8,173 bases of DNA, taken from contig DATEAK010000365.1 of NCBI GenBank assembly GCA_035288405.1, positions 1-8,173 of the forward strand, read 5' to 3'. The first letter of the stretch is position 1; the number at the start of each line of letters is the position of its first letter. The DNA comes from JACPSX01 sp035288405 [NCBI: bacterium] (GTDB lineage Bacteria; JACPSX01). Below, piece by piece: positions 1-6,362 of the stretch. The notes under the pieces are model-generated. The model saw only the letters and a program-made list of their open reading frames with translations. It was not told the DNA's origin and ran no database searches. A program made the translations under genes and the position numbers.

Positions 1-342
1 TTCGCTAATCGAGCTTGGAAGCCTGCCGTGGATGTTTTTGAGAGCGATGAAGAAATACTGGTGCGGGCCGAACTGCCGGGTGTGGAGATCCGGAACCTTG
101 ATCTGGCGGTCGAGGGTCAGATTTTCATACTACGCGGAAACCGAGAGACGTCCGTTCCCGGTTCTTCCGTTGTTTGTCATTTGATGGAGATTCCATTTGG
201 TCACTTCGAACGTGTAGTCAATCTCCCAGCTCCGGTATCGCCGGACGAAGCCAAGGCGGTCTACAAGAACGGATTTCTCGATGTCATCCTCCCCAAGGCA
301 TCTCCGGGACGCCAGGGGCGCGTGGTTATCCTCGATCTCTAA
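1..342 (+). CDS. Hsp20/alpha-crystallin family small heat shock protein (5' end outside window)
   Basis: This is an ATP-independent holdase that binds unfolding proteins in the cytoplasm. The frame is open from the first base, and the residues before the GTG at 28 (FANRAWKPA) match the usual lead-in to an alpha-crystallin domain, so that GTG is internal and the true start lies upstream. In the 113 visible residues the domain is nearly complete: W-x-P-x-VDVFES, then AELPGV, the LRGNRE strand, a PFGHFERVVNLP segment and the diagnostic NGFLDVILPK strand. The C-terminal tail is very short and ends in RVVILDL, where V-V-I can serve as the I/V-x-I/V motif used for oligomer assembly. The stop is 16 bases before lon, so the two genes are very likely co-transcribed. 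Heat-shock control (CIRCE, sigma-32) would be sought upstream, outside the window. Confidence 0.93.
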   Translation, partial: FANRAWKPAVDVFESDEEILVRAELPGVEIRNLDLAVEGQIFILRGNRETSVPGSSVVCHLMEIPFGHFERVVNLPAPVSPDEAKAVYKNGFLDVILPKASPGRQGRVVILDL

Positions 343-358
343 ATAAGGATAGGAACGG

Positions 359-2722
359 ATGGACGTTACGGAAAAAACGACGAAGGAGGCCGAAGCTCCT
401 CGGATTCCCAAAGAGATTGCAATCCTCCCGGGCGGTGATGCGGTTCTTTTCCCCTCTATGGTGCTCCCTTTTGAGCTGGAAGGGGAAAAATGGGTCAAGA
501 TGGTGGATGAAGTCATTGTCGGTAGCAAGATCGTGGGCCTTTTCGCCCTCAAACATCCACCGGAACCTATCACGCGGGAAAATCTGGCGGCGGTGGGTAC
601 AGTCGCTACAGTGGCCCGCTTCCTGCGGATGCCCGATGGGAAGGTTCACGTCCTCTTGCAGGGGATCGAGCGCGTGCGAATTACGGAGTTCTCCCAGGAG
701 GAGCCGTACTGGAAGGCCCGGGTAGAGGTGATTTCCGACCAGGCCGAGCAGACTCCGGAATTTGAAGCTTTGCTTCGAAACGTTCGCGACCAGTTCCAAA
801 AACTCGTCTCGGAATCTCCCAACCTTCCCCCCGAACTGGCGGTGGCTGCCCTGAACATTCCCAATCCCTCCCAACTCACCTATCTTGTGGCGATTCATCT
901 GGGCTTGTCCCTGGAGGAGCGCCAGCAGTTCCTGGAGGAACCCAGCGTCGCTGCCCGCCTGCGCAAAATCACGGCTTACTTGCAGCGTGAGATGGAAATG
1001 CTGGAGTTGGGAAAGAGAATTCAAAATGAGATCATGGAGAAGAGAGATAAGGGCCAGCGGGAGTATTTCCTCAGGGAACAGTTGCGCGCGATTCAGAAGG
1101 AACTGGGGGAACTGGATGAAAAAGAAGGAGAGTTGAGCAAGCTGCGGGATCGGATCGAGAGCGCAGGACTCACGCCTGATGCACGCAAGGCCGTGGATGA
1201 GGAGATGCAGAATCTGGCCCGCATCAATCCGGCTTCCGCTGAGTATGCGGTGTCCCGTAACTACCTGGACTGGCTTCTAAGCCTTCCCTGGACAAAGTCC
1301 ACGATGGATTCGTTGGACGTGCCGCTTGCCGCCCAGGTTCTCAATGAAGATCACTACGATCTGGAAAAGCCTAAGGAACGGATTCTCGAATATCTGTCCG
1401 TACGAAAACTCCGTGCCGATGCCAAGGGGCCGATCCTGTGCTTTGTGGGTCCTCCCGGAGTGGGCAAGACCTCCCTGGGCCAGTCCATCGCCCGGGCCAT
1501 GGGACGCCGATTTGTACGTCTGTCCTTGGGCGGTGTTCGGGATGAAGCGGAGATTCGAGGTCACCGGCGTACTTACGTTGGCGCCTTGCCGGGCCGCATT
1601 ATCCGCGAATTGCGGCGGGCCGAGTCCAATAACCCCCTCTTCATGCTCGATGAGGTGGATAAGATCGGGGCCGACTTCCGTGGAGATCCGGCTTCCGCTC
1701 TCTTGGAAGTGTTGGATCCGGCGCAGAACAACACCTTTGTCGACCACTACTTGGACGTTCCTTTTGATTTGTCACGGGTCATGTTCATCACCACGGCGAA
1801 CGTCCTGGACACGATCCCGCCTCCGTTGCAAGACCGGATGGAAATTCTGGAACTGCCGGGATACACGGAGTCCGAGAAGTTGGGAATTGCCCGGCGCTAT
1901 CTGGTTCCCCGGCAGCATTCCGAAAATGGGTTATCGCCGGAGACCGTCTCCCTGGATGATGAAGCCATCCTGAGCATCATCCGGCACTACACGCGGGAGG
2001 CGGGGGTTCGGAACCTGGAACGCGAGATTGCCAATGTCTGCCGGAAGGTGGCTCGAAAAAAGGCGGAGGGTTTGGTGGAACGGGTGACGATCAGTGCCCA
2101 GGAGATTCCGGAGTACCTGGGCCCCCAGCGAGTCCGCTACGAAATGGCCGGAGAGCAAGACGAGATCGGTGTGGCAACGGGACTGGCCTGGACGCCGACC
2201 GGTGGAGAGGTCCTGTTCGTGGAGGTGAGCCAGGTGCCGGGGCACGGAGAGTTGACATTGACGGGGAAGCTCGGGGACGTCATGCAAGAGTCGGCCCGGG
2301 CTGCGTTAACCTATGCGCGCTCCCGGGCAGAGAGCCTGGGGATCGATCCCGGTTTTCACGAGAAGACGGCCCTGCACATCCACGTTCCTGCCGGTGCCAT
2401 CCCTAAAGACGGGCCCTCGGCTGGAATCACCATCGCGACGGCTCTGGTCTCCGCCTTGTGCCGGCGCCCGGTTCGAAAGCAGCTCGCCATGACCGGGGAG
2501 ATTACTTTGAGAGGAAAAGTTCTTCCCATCGGCGGCGTGAAGGCGAAAATTCTGGCGGCCCACCGGGCCGGTATTAAGACGGTCCTTCTGCCACAGGATA
2601 ACGAAAAAGATCTGGAAGAGATTCCTCTGCAAGTGCGCGAGGAGCTGCGGATCCTGTTCGTGAAGCATATGGATGAAGTCCTCAATTATGCCTTGATTTC
2701 GGACGGAAAGCCCAGTTCCTGA
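359..2722 (+). CDS. lon: ATP-dependent protease Lon (LonA type)
   Basis: Lon is a homo-oligomeric cytoplasmic AAA+ serine protease that unfolds and degrades damaged and regulatory proteins. The 787 residues match the usual LonA length (E. coli 784). Domains in order: N-terminal substrate-binding domain at about 20-205, where the family's usual LPLRD opening reads LPGGD; coiled-coil region at about 205-300 with [21 protein letters not shown]+ module with Walker [10 protein letters not shown] at 364-372, Walker [10 protein letters not shown] at 427-435, a likely arginine finger at R493 and sensor-2 R551 in GVRNLER; protease domain with catalytic Ser687 in KDGPSAG and Lys730 in GGVKAK, the 43-residue spacing seen in E. 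coli (S679/K722). All catalytic residues are present. The ATG at 359 has AAGGA and AGGA sequences just upstream and lies 16 bases after hsp20. LonA rather than membrane LonB, because there is no transmembrane insertion in the AAA+ module. Confidence 0.98.
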   Translation: MDVTEKTTKEAEAPRIPKEIAILPGGDAVLFPSMVLPFELEGEKWVKMVDEVIVGSKIVGLFALKHPPEPITRENLAAVGTVATVARFLRMPDGKVHVLLQGIERVRITEFSQEEPYWKARVEVISDQAEQTPEFEALLRNVRDQFQKLVSESPNLPPELAVAALNIPNPSQLTYLVAIHLGLSLEERQQFLEEPSVAARLRKITAYLQREMEMLELGKRIQNEIMEKRDKGQREYFLREQLRAIQKELGELDEKEGELSKLRDRIESAGLTPDARKAVDEEMQNLARINPASAEYAVSRNYLDWLLSLPWTKSTMDSLDVPLAAQVLNEDHYDLEKPKERILEYLSVRKLRADAKGPILCFVGPPGVGKTSLGQSIARAMGRRFVRLSLGGVRDEAEIRGHRRTYVGALPGRIIRELRRAESNNPLFMLDEVDKIGADFRGDPASALLEVLDPAQNNTFVDHYLDVPFDLSRVMFITTANVLDTIPPPLQDRMEILELPGYTESEKLGIARRYLVPRQHSENGLSPETVSLDDEAILSIIRHYTREAGVRNLEREIANVCRKVARKKAEGLVERVTISAQEIPEYLGPQRVRYEMAGEQDEIGVATGLAWTPTGGEVLFVEVSQVPGHGELTLTGKLGDVMQESARAALTYARSRAESLGIDPGFHEKTALHIHVPAGAIPKDGPSAGITIATALVSALCRRPVRKQLAMTGEITLRGKVLPIGGVKAKILAAHRAGIKTVLLPQDNEKDLEEIPLQVREELRILFVKHMDEVLNYALISDGKPSS

Positions 2723-2813
2723 TCTACGGATCCTTCACGACGTCGGAGCCGGATTACCAGCCCCTCTTCCGCGCGAACGGGTCTTCGGCAATGTGGATTT
2801 AGCATTTCCGGAT

Positions 2814-2839
2814 AAGCCCCTGCCTTTCGGGGGCTTTTT
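2814..2839 (+). terminator. Rho-independent terminator after lon
   Basis: A 7-bp stem (AAGCCCC at 2814-2820 with GGGGCTT at 2830-2836) closes a 9-base loop. The T-run at 2835-2839 overlaps the end of the stem. It lies about 90 bases after the lon stop and is oriented to end the hsp20-lon transcript. The opposite strand has no T-run, so it acts on the plus strand only. The bases between the lon stop and this hairpin show no gene. Confidence 0.75.
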
Positions 2840-2905
2840 CTCAGTGGTACGGACGAAGGCGCAGCGCTCTGTACGAATAGGTGAGAACGTGTCCCCTTAT
2901 TGATT

Positions 2906-2926
2906 GAGGCCTGGGTGCAGGCCCTC
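2906..2926 (+). other. Hairpin in the leader region of the phosphate operon
   Basis: GGCCTG (2908-2913) and CAGGCC (2918-2923) form a perfect 6-bp stem with loop GGTG. Allowing one bulged C, GAG at 2906-2908 pairs with CTC at 2924-2926 to lengthen it. It is not followed by a T-run, so it is not an intrinsic terminator. It sits about 40 bases before the GTG start of the DUF47 gene and could be a leader structure or an operator-like inverted repeat. Function is unknown. I saw no convincing -35/-10 pair or Pho-box repeat in the rest of 2840-2964. Confidence 0.35.
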
Positions 2927-2964
2927 TGCGGGGTGGAAAATAACGAATACAGAGGAGAGAGCCG

Positions 2965-3585
2965 GTGTGGGGAAAAACGAATGATAAACAATTCGAAAGG
3001 ATCTTCCAGAACCATATTGCCAACACGGTTGGCTGCGCGGAAGAGCTCGGCAAGCTTTTCGGCGATCTGTCCACTTCCCGGGAACGGATCCAGAACATCA
3101 TCGAACGGGAGCATAAAGGGGACAATCTGACGCGCGAAGCTCACCAACTACTGGATCGCACCTTCATTACGAAGATCGATAAGGACGACATTGTCACCCT
3201 GATCAATGAATTGGATCACGTGATTGACTTTATGAGGGCGGTCGCGCTCCGAGTGCAAATTTATCATATTACAGCGGCGCGCAGCGAGGCGGGTGGTTTT
3301 ACGAACATCATTACGCAGATGACCAAAATGCTGCAGAGTCTTATGCCTGAAATATTAAATCCCAAAGTCGGAACAGTCCAGAGACAGGTAGTACAGATAA
3401 AAGAGTTCGAAGAGGAAGCCGACTTATTGCTGTATCGGGGGCTTGAACACCTTTTCCAGAGCGAGTCGGATGCAAAAACGGTGGTGCAATGGAAGGATAT
3501 ATTTGAGAATCTGGAGATCATTACGGATCACTGCGAAAACGTGGCCGATGCGATTTCTTCAATTTCCCGCAAAGAAGCCAGGTAA
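2965..3585 (+). CDS. DUF47 family (PhoU-like) protein, PiT-associated phosphate transport regulator
   Basis: This helical cytoplasmic protein belongs to the DUF47/TIGR00153 family, which is related to PhoU and is usually encoded next to PiT phosphate transporters, where it is thought to modulate uptake. At 206 residues it has the family length. Recognisable segments are an EHKGDNLT motif at about 48-56, FITKIDKDDIVTLINELDHVIDF at about 67-89 (written here as FITKIDKDDI followed by VTLINELDHVIDF) and ENLEIITDHCENVADAISSI at 181-200; the repeated acidic E/D-x-x-x-D positions are the metal-cluster ligands of PhoU-type proteins. The start is GTG at 2965, chosen because AGGAGA at 2953-2958 lies 6 bases upstream and the next in-frame Met is at residue 90. 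The PiT gene begins 12 bases after the stop, so this is a two-gene operon. The precise regulatory mechanism is not visible here. Confidence 0.92.
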   Translation: MWGKTNDKQFERIFQNHIANTVGCAEELGKLFGDLSTSRERIQNIIEREHKGDNLTREAHQLLDRTFITKIDKDDIVTLINELDHVIDFMRAVALRVQIYHITAARSEAGGFTNIITQMTKMLQSLMPEILNPKVGTVQRQVVQIKEFEEEADLLLYRGLEHLFQSESDAKTVVQWKDIFENLEIITDHCENVADAISSISRKEAR

Positions 3586-3597
3586 AGGGAAGGGCTC

Positions 3598-4581
3598 ATG
3601 AGCGTAATGCTCATCATCGTTCTCCTGCTTGTGTTAGCTGCGGAGTTCGTCAACGGCTGGACCGACGCCCCGAATGCCATCGCCACGGTGGTGTCCACGC
3701 GGGTTCTGTCGCCGAGGAACTCCATTCTTCTGGCGACCTCGCTGAATATCATCGGAGCCCTGGCAGGAACGGCAGTTGCGGAGACCATCGGTAAGGGGAT
3801 TGTCGAGGCTTCCGTGATCAACTTGCAGACTGTGGCAGCGGCTATGTTCGCCATTGTTATCTGGAGCAGTCTGGCGGCCCAGTATGGGATTCCCACCAGC
3901 GAATCGCATGCACTGGTGGCAGGGCTGGCGGGAGCCGGGCTGGCCACCGCGGGTCCGCACGTTCTGCTGTGGAGCGGCTGGCAGAAGGTTCTCATCGGGC
4001 TCTTCATGTCCTCTTTCCTCGGATTTGGGAGCGCGTGGATCATCGCGAAAGGGGTTCAGATATTTTTTGCCAACAGTTCTCCCATTAAATCCCAGCGCCT
4101 ATTTGCCCGCTTACAAATTCTATCCGCGGCCTTTATGGCCTTCAACCATGGCTCCAACGACGGACAAAAGTTTATCGGCGTCTTTGCGCTTGCCCTCACT
4201 TTGGCGGGAATCTTCCCGAGCTTTCACATACCGTATTGGGTGATCCTGATTTGCGCGGCGACGATGGGAATCGGTACTTCCTTTGGGGGGCGGAAAATCA
4301 TCCAAAAGATGGGGATCAAGATGGTTCATCTTGAGCCATGGCAGGGGTTTTCCGCCGAGACGGCCGCTTCCCTGACGATTCTCGGGGCCTCGCACTTTGG
4401 GATACCCTTGAGTACGACTCATTCCATCGGGACGGCGATAATGGGGGTGGGGGCTTCACGCCGGTTTTCGGCGGTGCGTTGGAATGTCTCGCAGGAAATT
4501 ATTATGGCCTGGGTTCTTACCTTTCCGATTTGCGGGACGATTGCGTTTCTGATCGCATTGCTTCTTAAGCACCTTGTCTAA
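3598..4581 (+). CDS. pit: PiT family inorganic phosphate transporter
   Basis: This is an inner-membrane, low-affinity carrier that imports phosphate (often as a neutral metal-phosphate) with a cation. The 327-residue protein is almost entirely hydrophobic segments and is of the short bacterial PiT type, lacking the large central loop of E. coli PitA (499 aa). The internal duplication typical of the family is clear: NGWTDAPNAIAT at 19-30 and NHGSNDGQK at 183-191 are the two signature motifs with conserved Asp and Asn, and each is followed by a P-x-S-x-x-H element (PTSESH 99-104 and PLSTTH about 270-275). The ATG at 3598 is preceded by GGAAGG at 3588-3593 and follows the DUF47 gene by 12 bases. 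This spacing indicates co-transcription and probably translational coupling. The substrate could in principle be sulfate, as in some PiT relatives, but the DUF47 partner favours phosphate. Confidence 0.95.
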   Translation: MSVMLIIVLLLVLAAEFVNGWTDAPNAIATVVSTRVLSPRNSILLATSLNIIGALAGTAVAETIGKGIVEASVINLQTVAAAMFAIVIWSSLAAQYGIPTSESHALVAGLAGAGLATAGPHVLLWSGWQKVLIGLFMSSFLGFGSAWIIAKGVQIFFANSSPIKSQRLFARLQILSAAFMAFNHGSNDGQKFIGVFALALTLAGIFPSFHIPYWVILICAATMGIGTSFGGRKIIQKMGIKMVHLEPWQGFSAETAASLTILGASHFGIPLSTTHSIGTAIMGVGASRRFSAVRWNVSQEIIMAWVLTFPICGTIAFLIALLLKHLV

Positions 4582-4614
4582 CGGCCATCCAAGACGAGCT
4601 CCAGCCCATGAACG

Positions 4615-4628
4615 CACCCTAGGGGGTG
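4615..4628. other. Short inverted repeat between convergent genes
   Basis: CACCC (4615-4619) and GGGTG (4624-4628) form a 5-bp stem in the 79-base gap between the PiT gene and the prenyltransferase gene, which converge here. Neither strand has a T-run after it, so it is a poor intrinsic terminator. It is the only candidate stop structure I see for either transcript, and termination may instead be Rho-dependent. Confidence 0.25.
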
Positions 4629-4660
4629 GGGGAAGAAGTCGGAACTGGTTTTGATGTTTG

Positions 4661-5440
4661 TTAATGGCCGAAGCGGCGGTCCCTTTGCTGGTAGCTGCGG
4701 ATGGCGCGCAGGAAGTCGATTCTCCGGAAGGCCGGCCAGTTGACATCGCAGAAATAGAATTCACTGTACGCGCTTTGCCAGAGAAGAAAACCACTCAGAC
4801 GCACCTCTCCGCTGGTGCGGATGATCAGGTCCGGATCCGGAACGTCGTAGGTGTACATGTAGCGGCTGATCTCCTCCGGGGAAATGGATGCGGCAATTGC
4901 TTCCAGGGGAATAGCCTGCTTCTGCTTCTCTGCCAGGAGCTTCTTGAAAGCATCGGCAATCTCCTGGCGTCCGCCGTAGGCGACCGCTATGTTGAGAAAA
5001 AAACGATCGTGGCTTCGAGTGGCGTTTTCGGCCTTCCGGATGGTGTCTTGTAGTGCGGGAGGAAGGTTCTCGATCTGGCCGACAGCCCGGATTCTCATGC
5101 TGCGCTTCCGGGTCAGGGGGTTGCGGGTCATCTGGTCGATCTTGGCCTGGATGACTTCGATCAGCTCGTCCACCTCATCCGGAGCGCGCTGCTGGTTCTC
5201 GGTTGAAAATACCCAGATAGTCACTGTGCGGATGTCGAGATCCTCACACCACTTGAGAACCTCGTCGAGCTTCTCCGCTCCTCTCTTGTGGCCGTCGATG
5301 AGGGCAGGAAGATTCTTTTCCCGGGCGTAACGCCGGTTCCCATCCATGATGAGACCCACGTGCTGTGGAAGAGGCCCTTTGCGGACGGAAGACAAAAGCC
5401 TGCGGCCGTAAATGTAATAGAGCAGATCCTTAAAGCCCAT
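4661..5440 (-). CDS. uppS: Isoprenyl transferase (cis-prenyltransferase, UppS family)
   Basis: The enzyme condenses isopentenyl diphosphate onto an allylic diphosphate with cis geometry; in most bacteria the product is undecaprenyl diphosphate, the carrier lipid for cell-wall precursors. At 259 residues the length is normal. Motifs in order: HVGLIMDGNRRYAR with catalytic Asp33, GHKRGAEK at 50-57, FSTEN at 78-82, AYGGRQEI at 154-161, and PDLIIRTSGEVRLSGFLLWQ (203-222) with the isopentenyl-diphosphate ligands R208, R214, S216 and E227 in E. coli-like spacing. Several details (NRR for NGR, AYGGR for NYGGR, SGFLLWQSAYSE, the DFLRAIRSYQ ending) resemble the Rv1086-type short-chain enzymes of mycobacteria and archaeal homologues more than E. 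coli UppS, so chain length is uncertain. The ATG at 5440 has AGGAGA at 5451-5456, 10 bases upstream. It stands alone, without cdsA or dxr next to it. Confidence 0.92.
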   Translation of the reverse strand: MGFKDLLYYIYGRRLLSSVRKGPLPQHVGLIMDGNRRYAREKNLPALIDGHKRGAEKLDEVLKWCEDLDIRTVTIWVFSTENQQRAPDEVDELIEVIQAKIDQMTRNPLTRKRSMRIRAVGQIENLPPALQDTIRKAENATRSHDRFFLNIAVAYGGRQEIADAFKKLLAEKQKQAIPLEAIAASISPEEISRYMYTYDVPDPDLIIRTSGEVRLSGFLLWQSAYSEFYFCDVNWPAFRRIDFLRAIRSYQQRDRRFGH

Positions 5441-5467
5441 GGTATGAATTTCTCCTTTTCCGATTTC

Positions 5468-5498
5468 ATTCTACTGCATGTGGGTGGAAGGATGTCAA
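5468..5498 (-). promoter_or_regulatory. Sigma-70-like promoter for the prenyltransferase gene
   Basis: On the minus strand a perfect TTGACA (-35, plus-strand 5493-5498) is followed after 19 bases by TAGAAT (-10, plus-strand 5468-5473), one mismatch from consensus. The spacer is 2 bases longer than the optimum. Transcription would start near 5461, leaving a leader of about 20 bases that contains the AGGAGA ribosome site. It lies in the 90-base gap after the cold-shock gene, so the prenyltransferase can be expressed independently of the genes upstream. Confidence 0.55.
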
Positions 5499-5530
5499 CA
5501 GAGGATAGCGGCTTTCGTTGGAGAGAGCTT

Positions 5531-5740
5531 TCAAAGGGGGGACGGAAGTTTGAAGATCTCTTTGCCTTGGACTCCCCGGGAAGTCTCGATCAGTTTAAAA
5601 ATCACCTGGTCGCCTTTGTGGACCGGCATATCCTCAGCGCTTACTTCGGATTCGTGAAAGAAGACCTCCTGTCCGCTCTCGGCGACAATAAACCCGTAAT
5701 GTCGGCGTTCACTAAACCATTTGATGGATCCAGATGGCAT
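5531..5740 (-). CDS. Cold-shock-domain protein (divergent CspA family)
   Basis: This is a small single-domain RNA/ssDNA-binding beta-barrel protein, expected to act as an RNA chaperone or to affect transcription and translation. The reading frame opens at 5776, but the start chosen is the ATG at 5740: AGGAGG (5748-5753) lies 7 bases before it and the product begins MPSGSIKWFSE, as cold-shock proteins do. The protein has 69 residues, the standard length. SIKWF (5-9) matches the V-K-W-F opening; RNP1 is RHYGFI (13-18) instead of KGFGFI; RNP2 is VFFH (26-29); the ending KGDQVIFKLIETSRGVQGKEI fits strands 4-5 (written here as KGDQVIFKLIET then SRGVQGKEI). The loop between strands is diverged, so nucleic-acid preference may differ from CspA. 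The exported-protein gene ends 47 bases upstream on the same strand, so co-transcription is possible. I saw no cold-shock-type long leader. Confidence 0.87.
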   Translation of the reverse strand: MPSGSIKWFSERRHYGFIVAESGQEVFFHESEVSAEDMPVHKGDQVIFKLIETSRGVQGKEIFKLPSPL

Positions 5741-5787
5741 ACCACCCCCTCCTGGCCATGGACTGGACCGGTTCAATATCCGAAACG

Positions 5788-6216
5788 CTACTTTGCCGGG
5801 GTTTCCTTGGCGGGCTTTTCGGTGCTGTCCGCTTTTCCGGAAGATTCCTTTTTACTTGCTTTGGCCTTGATGGCAACCACATCTTTTGAAATAGAGAGGG
5901 CGATGAGACGGTCCCCTTCCCGAACGTATTCGAGCCGGACAGTCTCCCCGACTTTCAGTTGCTGAAGGCTCAACCCCTTGGGAAACTTGGTTGAATCCGT
6001 TATCGTGACGCCGACGGTCCATTTTCCCGTGGAAATGGGGACCTCCAGAACGAGGCTCCTACCCGCTTCGTCTACGGCAGAAACGGGCCCTTGGACGGTC
6101 CGCTTTTCTCCCGGGGCGATGGTCTTTGAATATCCCGGGATTGGCAGCGAGAAGATATAAACTGAGAGGGCAATAAAACTGAAAATAACCAGGAGATTCT
6201 GATTCCTGAGTCTCAT
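5788..6216 (-). CDS. Small exported hypothetical protein with a lysine-rich tail
   Basis: I do not recognise a named family with confidence. The 142-residue product starts with RLRN, then a hydrophobic stretch at about 8-26 and a small-residue region (PGYSK) suited to signal peptidase I. There is no lipobox Cys, so a periplasmic or secreted soluble protein is expected. Residues 38-113 alternate short beta-strand-like segments: TVQGPVSAVDEAGRSLVLEV, then WTVGVTITDSTKF, then LKVGETVRLEYV and DRLIALSI. This pattern (V-x-G-x-V-x-x-V-D, a T-x-F clause, then L-x-x-G-x-x-V) resembles small OB-fold-like or DUF5666-type domains, a weak inference. Residues 114-142 are low-complexity K/A/S/E/T/P and probably disordered. 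The ATG at 6216 has AGGAGG (6222-6227) 5 bases upstream, a strong ribosome site. The cold-shock gene follows 47 bases after the stop. Confidence 0.8.
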   Translation of the reverse strand: MRLRNQNLLVIFSFIALSVYIFSLPIPGYSKTIAPGEKRTVQGPVSAVDEAGRSLVLEVPISTGKWTVGVTITDSTKFPKGLSLQQLKVGETVRLEYVREGDRLIALSISKDVVAIKAKASKKESSGKADSTEKPAKETPAK

Positions 6217-6244
6217 CTTCTCCTCCTTTGAGGCAACGATTTTT

Positions 6245-6270
6245 CCCGTGTAGGCGAACTGCCTTACGGG
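6245..6270 (-). other. Leader hairpin upstream of the exported-protein gene
   Basis: Read on the minus strand, CCCGT and ACGGG flank an inner AGGC/GCCT stem with loop AGTTC, giving about 9 bp with a small asymmetric bulge. It lies between the putative -10 box at 6305-6310 and the ribosome site at 6222-6227, so it would be in the 5' untranslated region. It is followed by A's, not T's, on the minus strand, so it is not a terminator. It may influence mRNA stability or translation. I do not recognise a known riboswitch. Confidence 0.35.
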
Positions 6271-6304
6271 TGGAATAAAAGTATTTCCCGCTCTCGGTTC
6301 ACCA

Positions 6305-6310
6305 ATTATA
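6305..6310 (-). promoter_or_regulatory. -10 box (TATAAT) for the exported-protein gene
   Basis: The minus strand carries a perfect TATAAT at plus-strand 6305-6310, about 90 bases before the ATG. No good -35 hexamer is seen at 16-18 bases; the nearest is TTGCCC with a 21-base spacer, inside the hairpin at 6324-6338. The promoter may therefore be weak or activator-dependent. Transcription would start near 6298 and give a leader of about 80 bases. Confidence 0.42.
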
Positions 6311-6323
6311 CCTTAACCCCGCG

Positions 6324-6344
6324 CTTGCCTGGGGCAAGATTTTT
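6324..6344 (+). terminator. Terminator-like hairpin oriented to the plus strand
   Basis: CTTGCC (6324-6329) and GGCAAG (6333-6338) form a perfect 6-bp stem with a TGG loop, followed by ATTTTT at 6339-6344. The T-run follows the stem only on the plus strand, while the genes on both sides (dedA and the exported protein) are on the minus strand. It could stop antisense transcription entering dedA. On the minus strand it lies 25 bases after the dedA stop without a T-run and may act only as a transcript-end stabiliser. Confidence 0.4.
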
Positions 6345-6362
6345 CCGGTGGCCGGCTGCAGC

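Noticed and set aside
326-1024. A 232-residue minus-strand open frame across the start of lon
   Set aside because: It lies entirely antisense to the well-conserved lon coding frame, has no recognisable domain and is a shadow of lon's codon pattern.
2900-2928. TTGATT at 2900-2905 as a -35 box for the DUF47-PiT operon
   Set aside because: No acceptable -10 hexamer lies 16-18 bases downstream; the hairpin occupies that position.
2686-3147. A 153-residue minus-strand open frame over the lon-DUF47 gap
   Set aside because: It crosses the lon terminator and the start of the DUF47 gene, and has no ribosome site or domain-like sequence.
5741-5776. A 12-residue N-terminal extension of the cold-shock protein (frame open from 5776)
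   Set aside because: The AGGAGG site falls inside this extension, 7 bases before the ATG at 5740, and homologues begin at that Met.
5288-5965. A 225-residue plus-strand open frame over the prenyltransferase, cold-shock and exported-protein genes
   Set aside because: It overlaps three recognisable minus-strand genes and the promoter between them, and its translation shows no domain.
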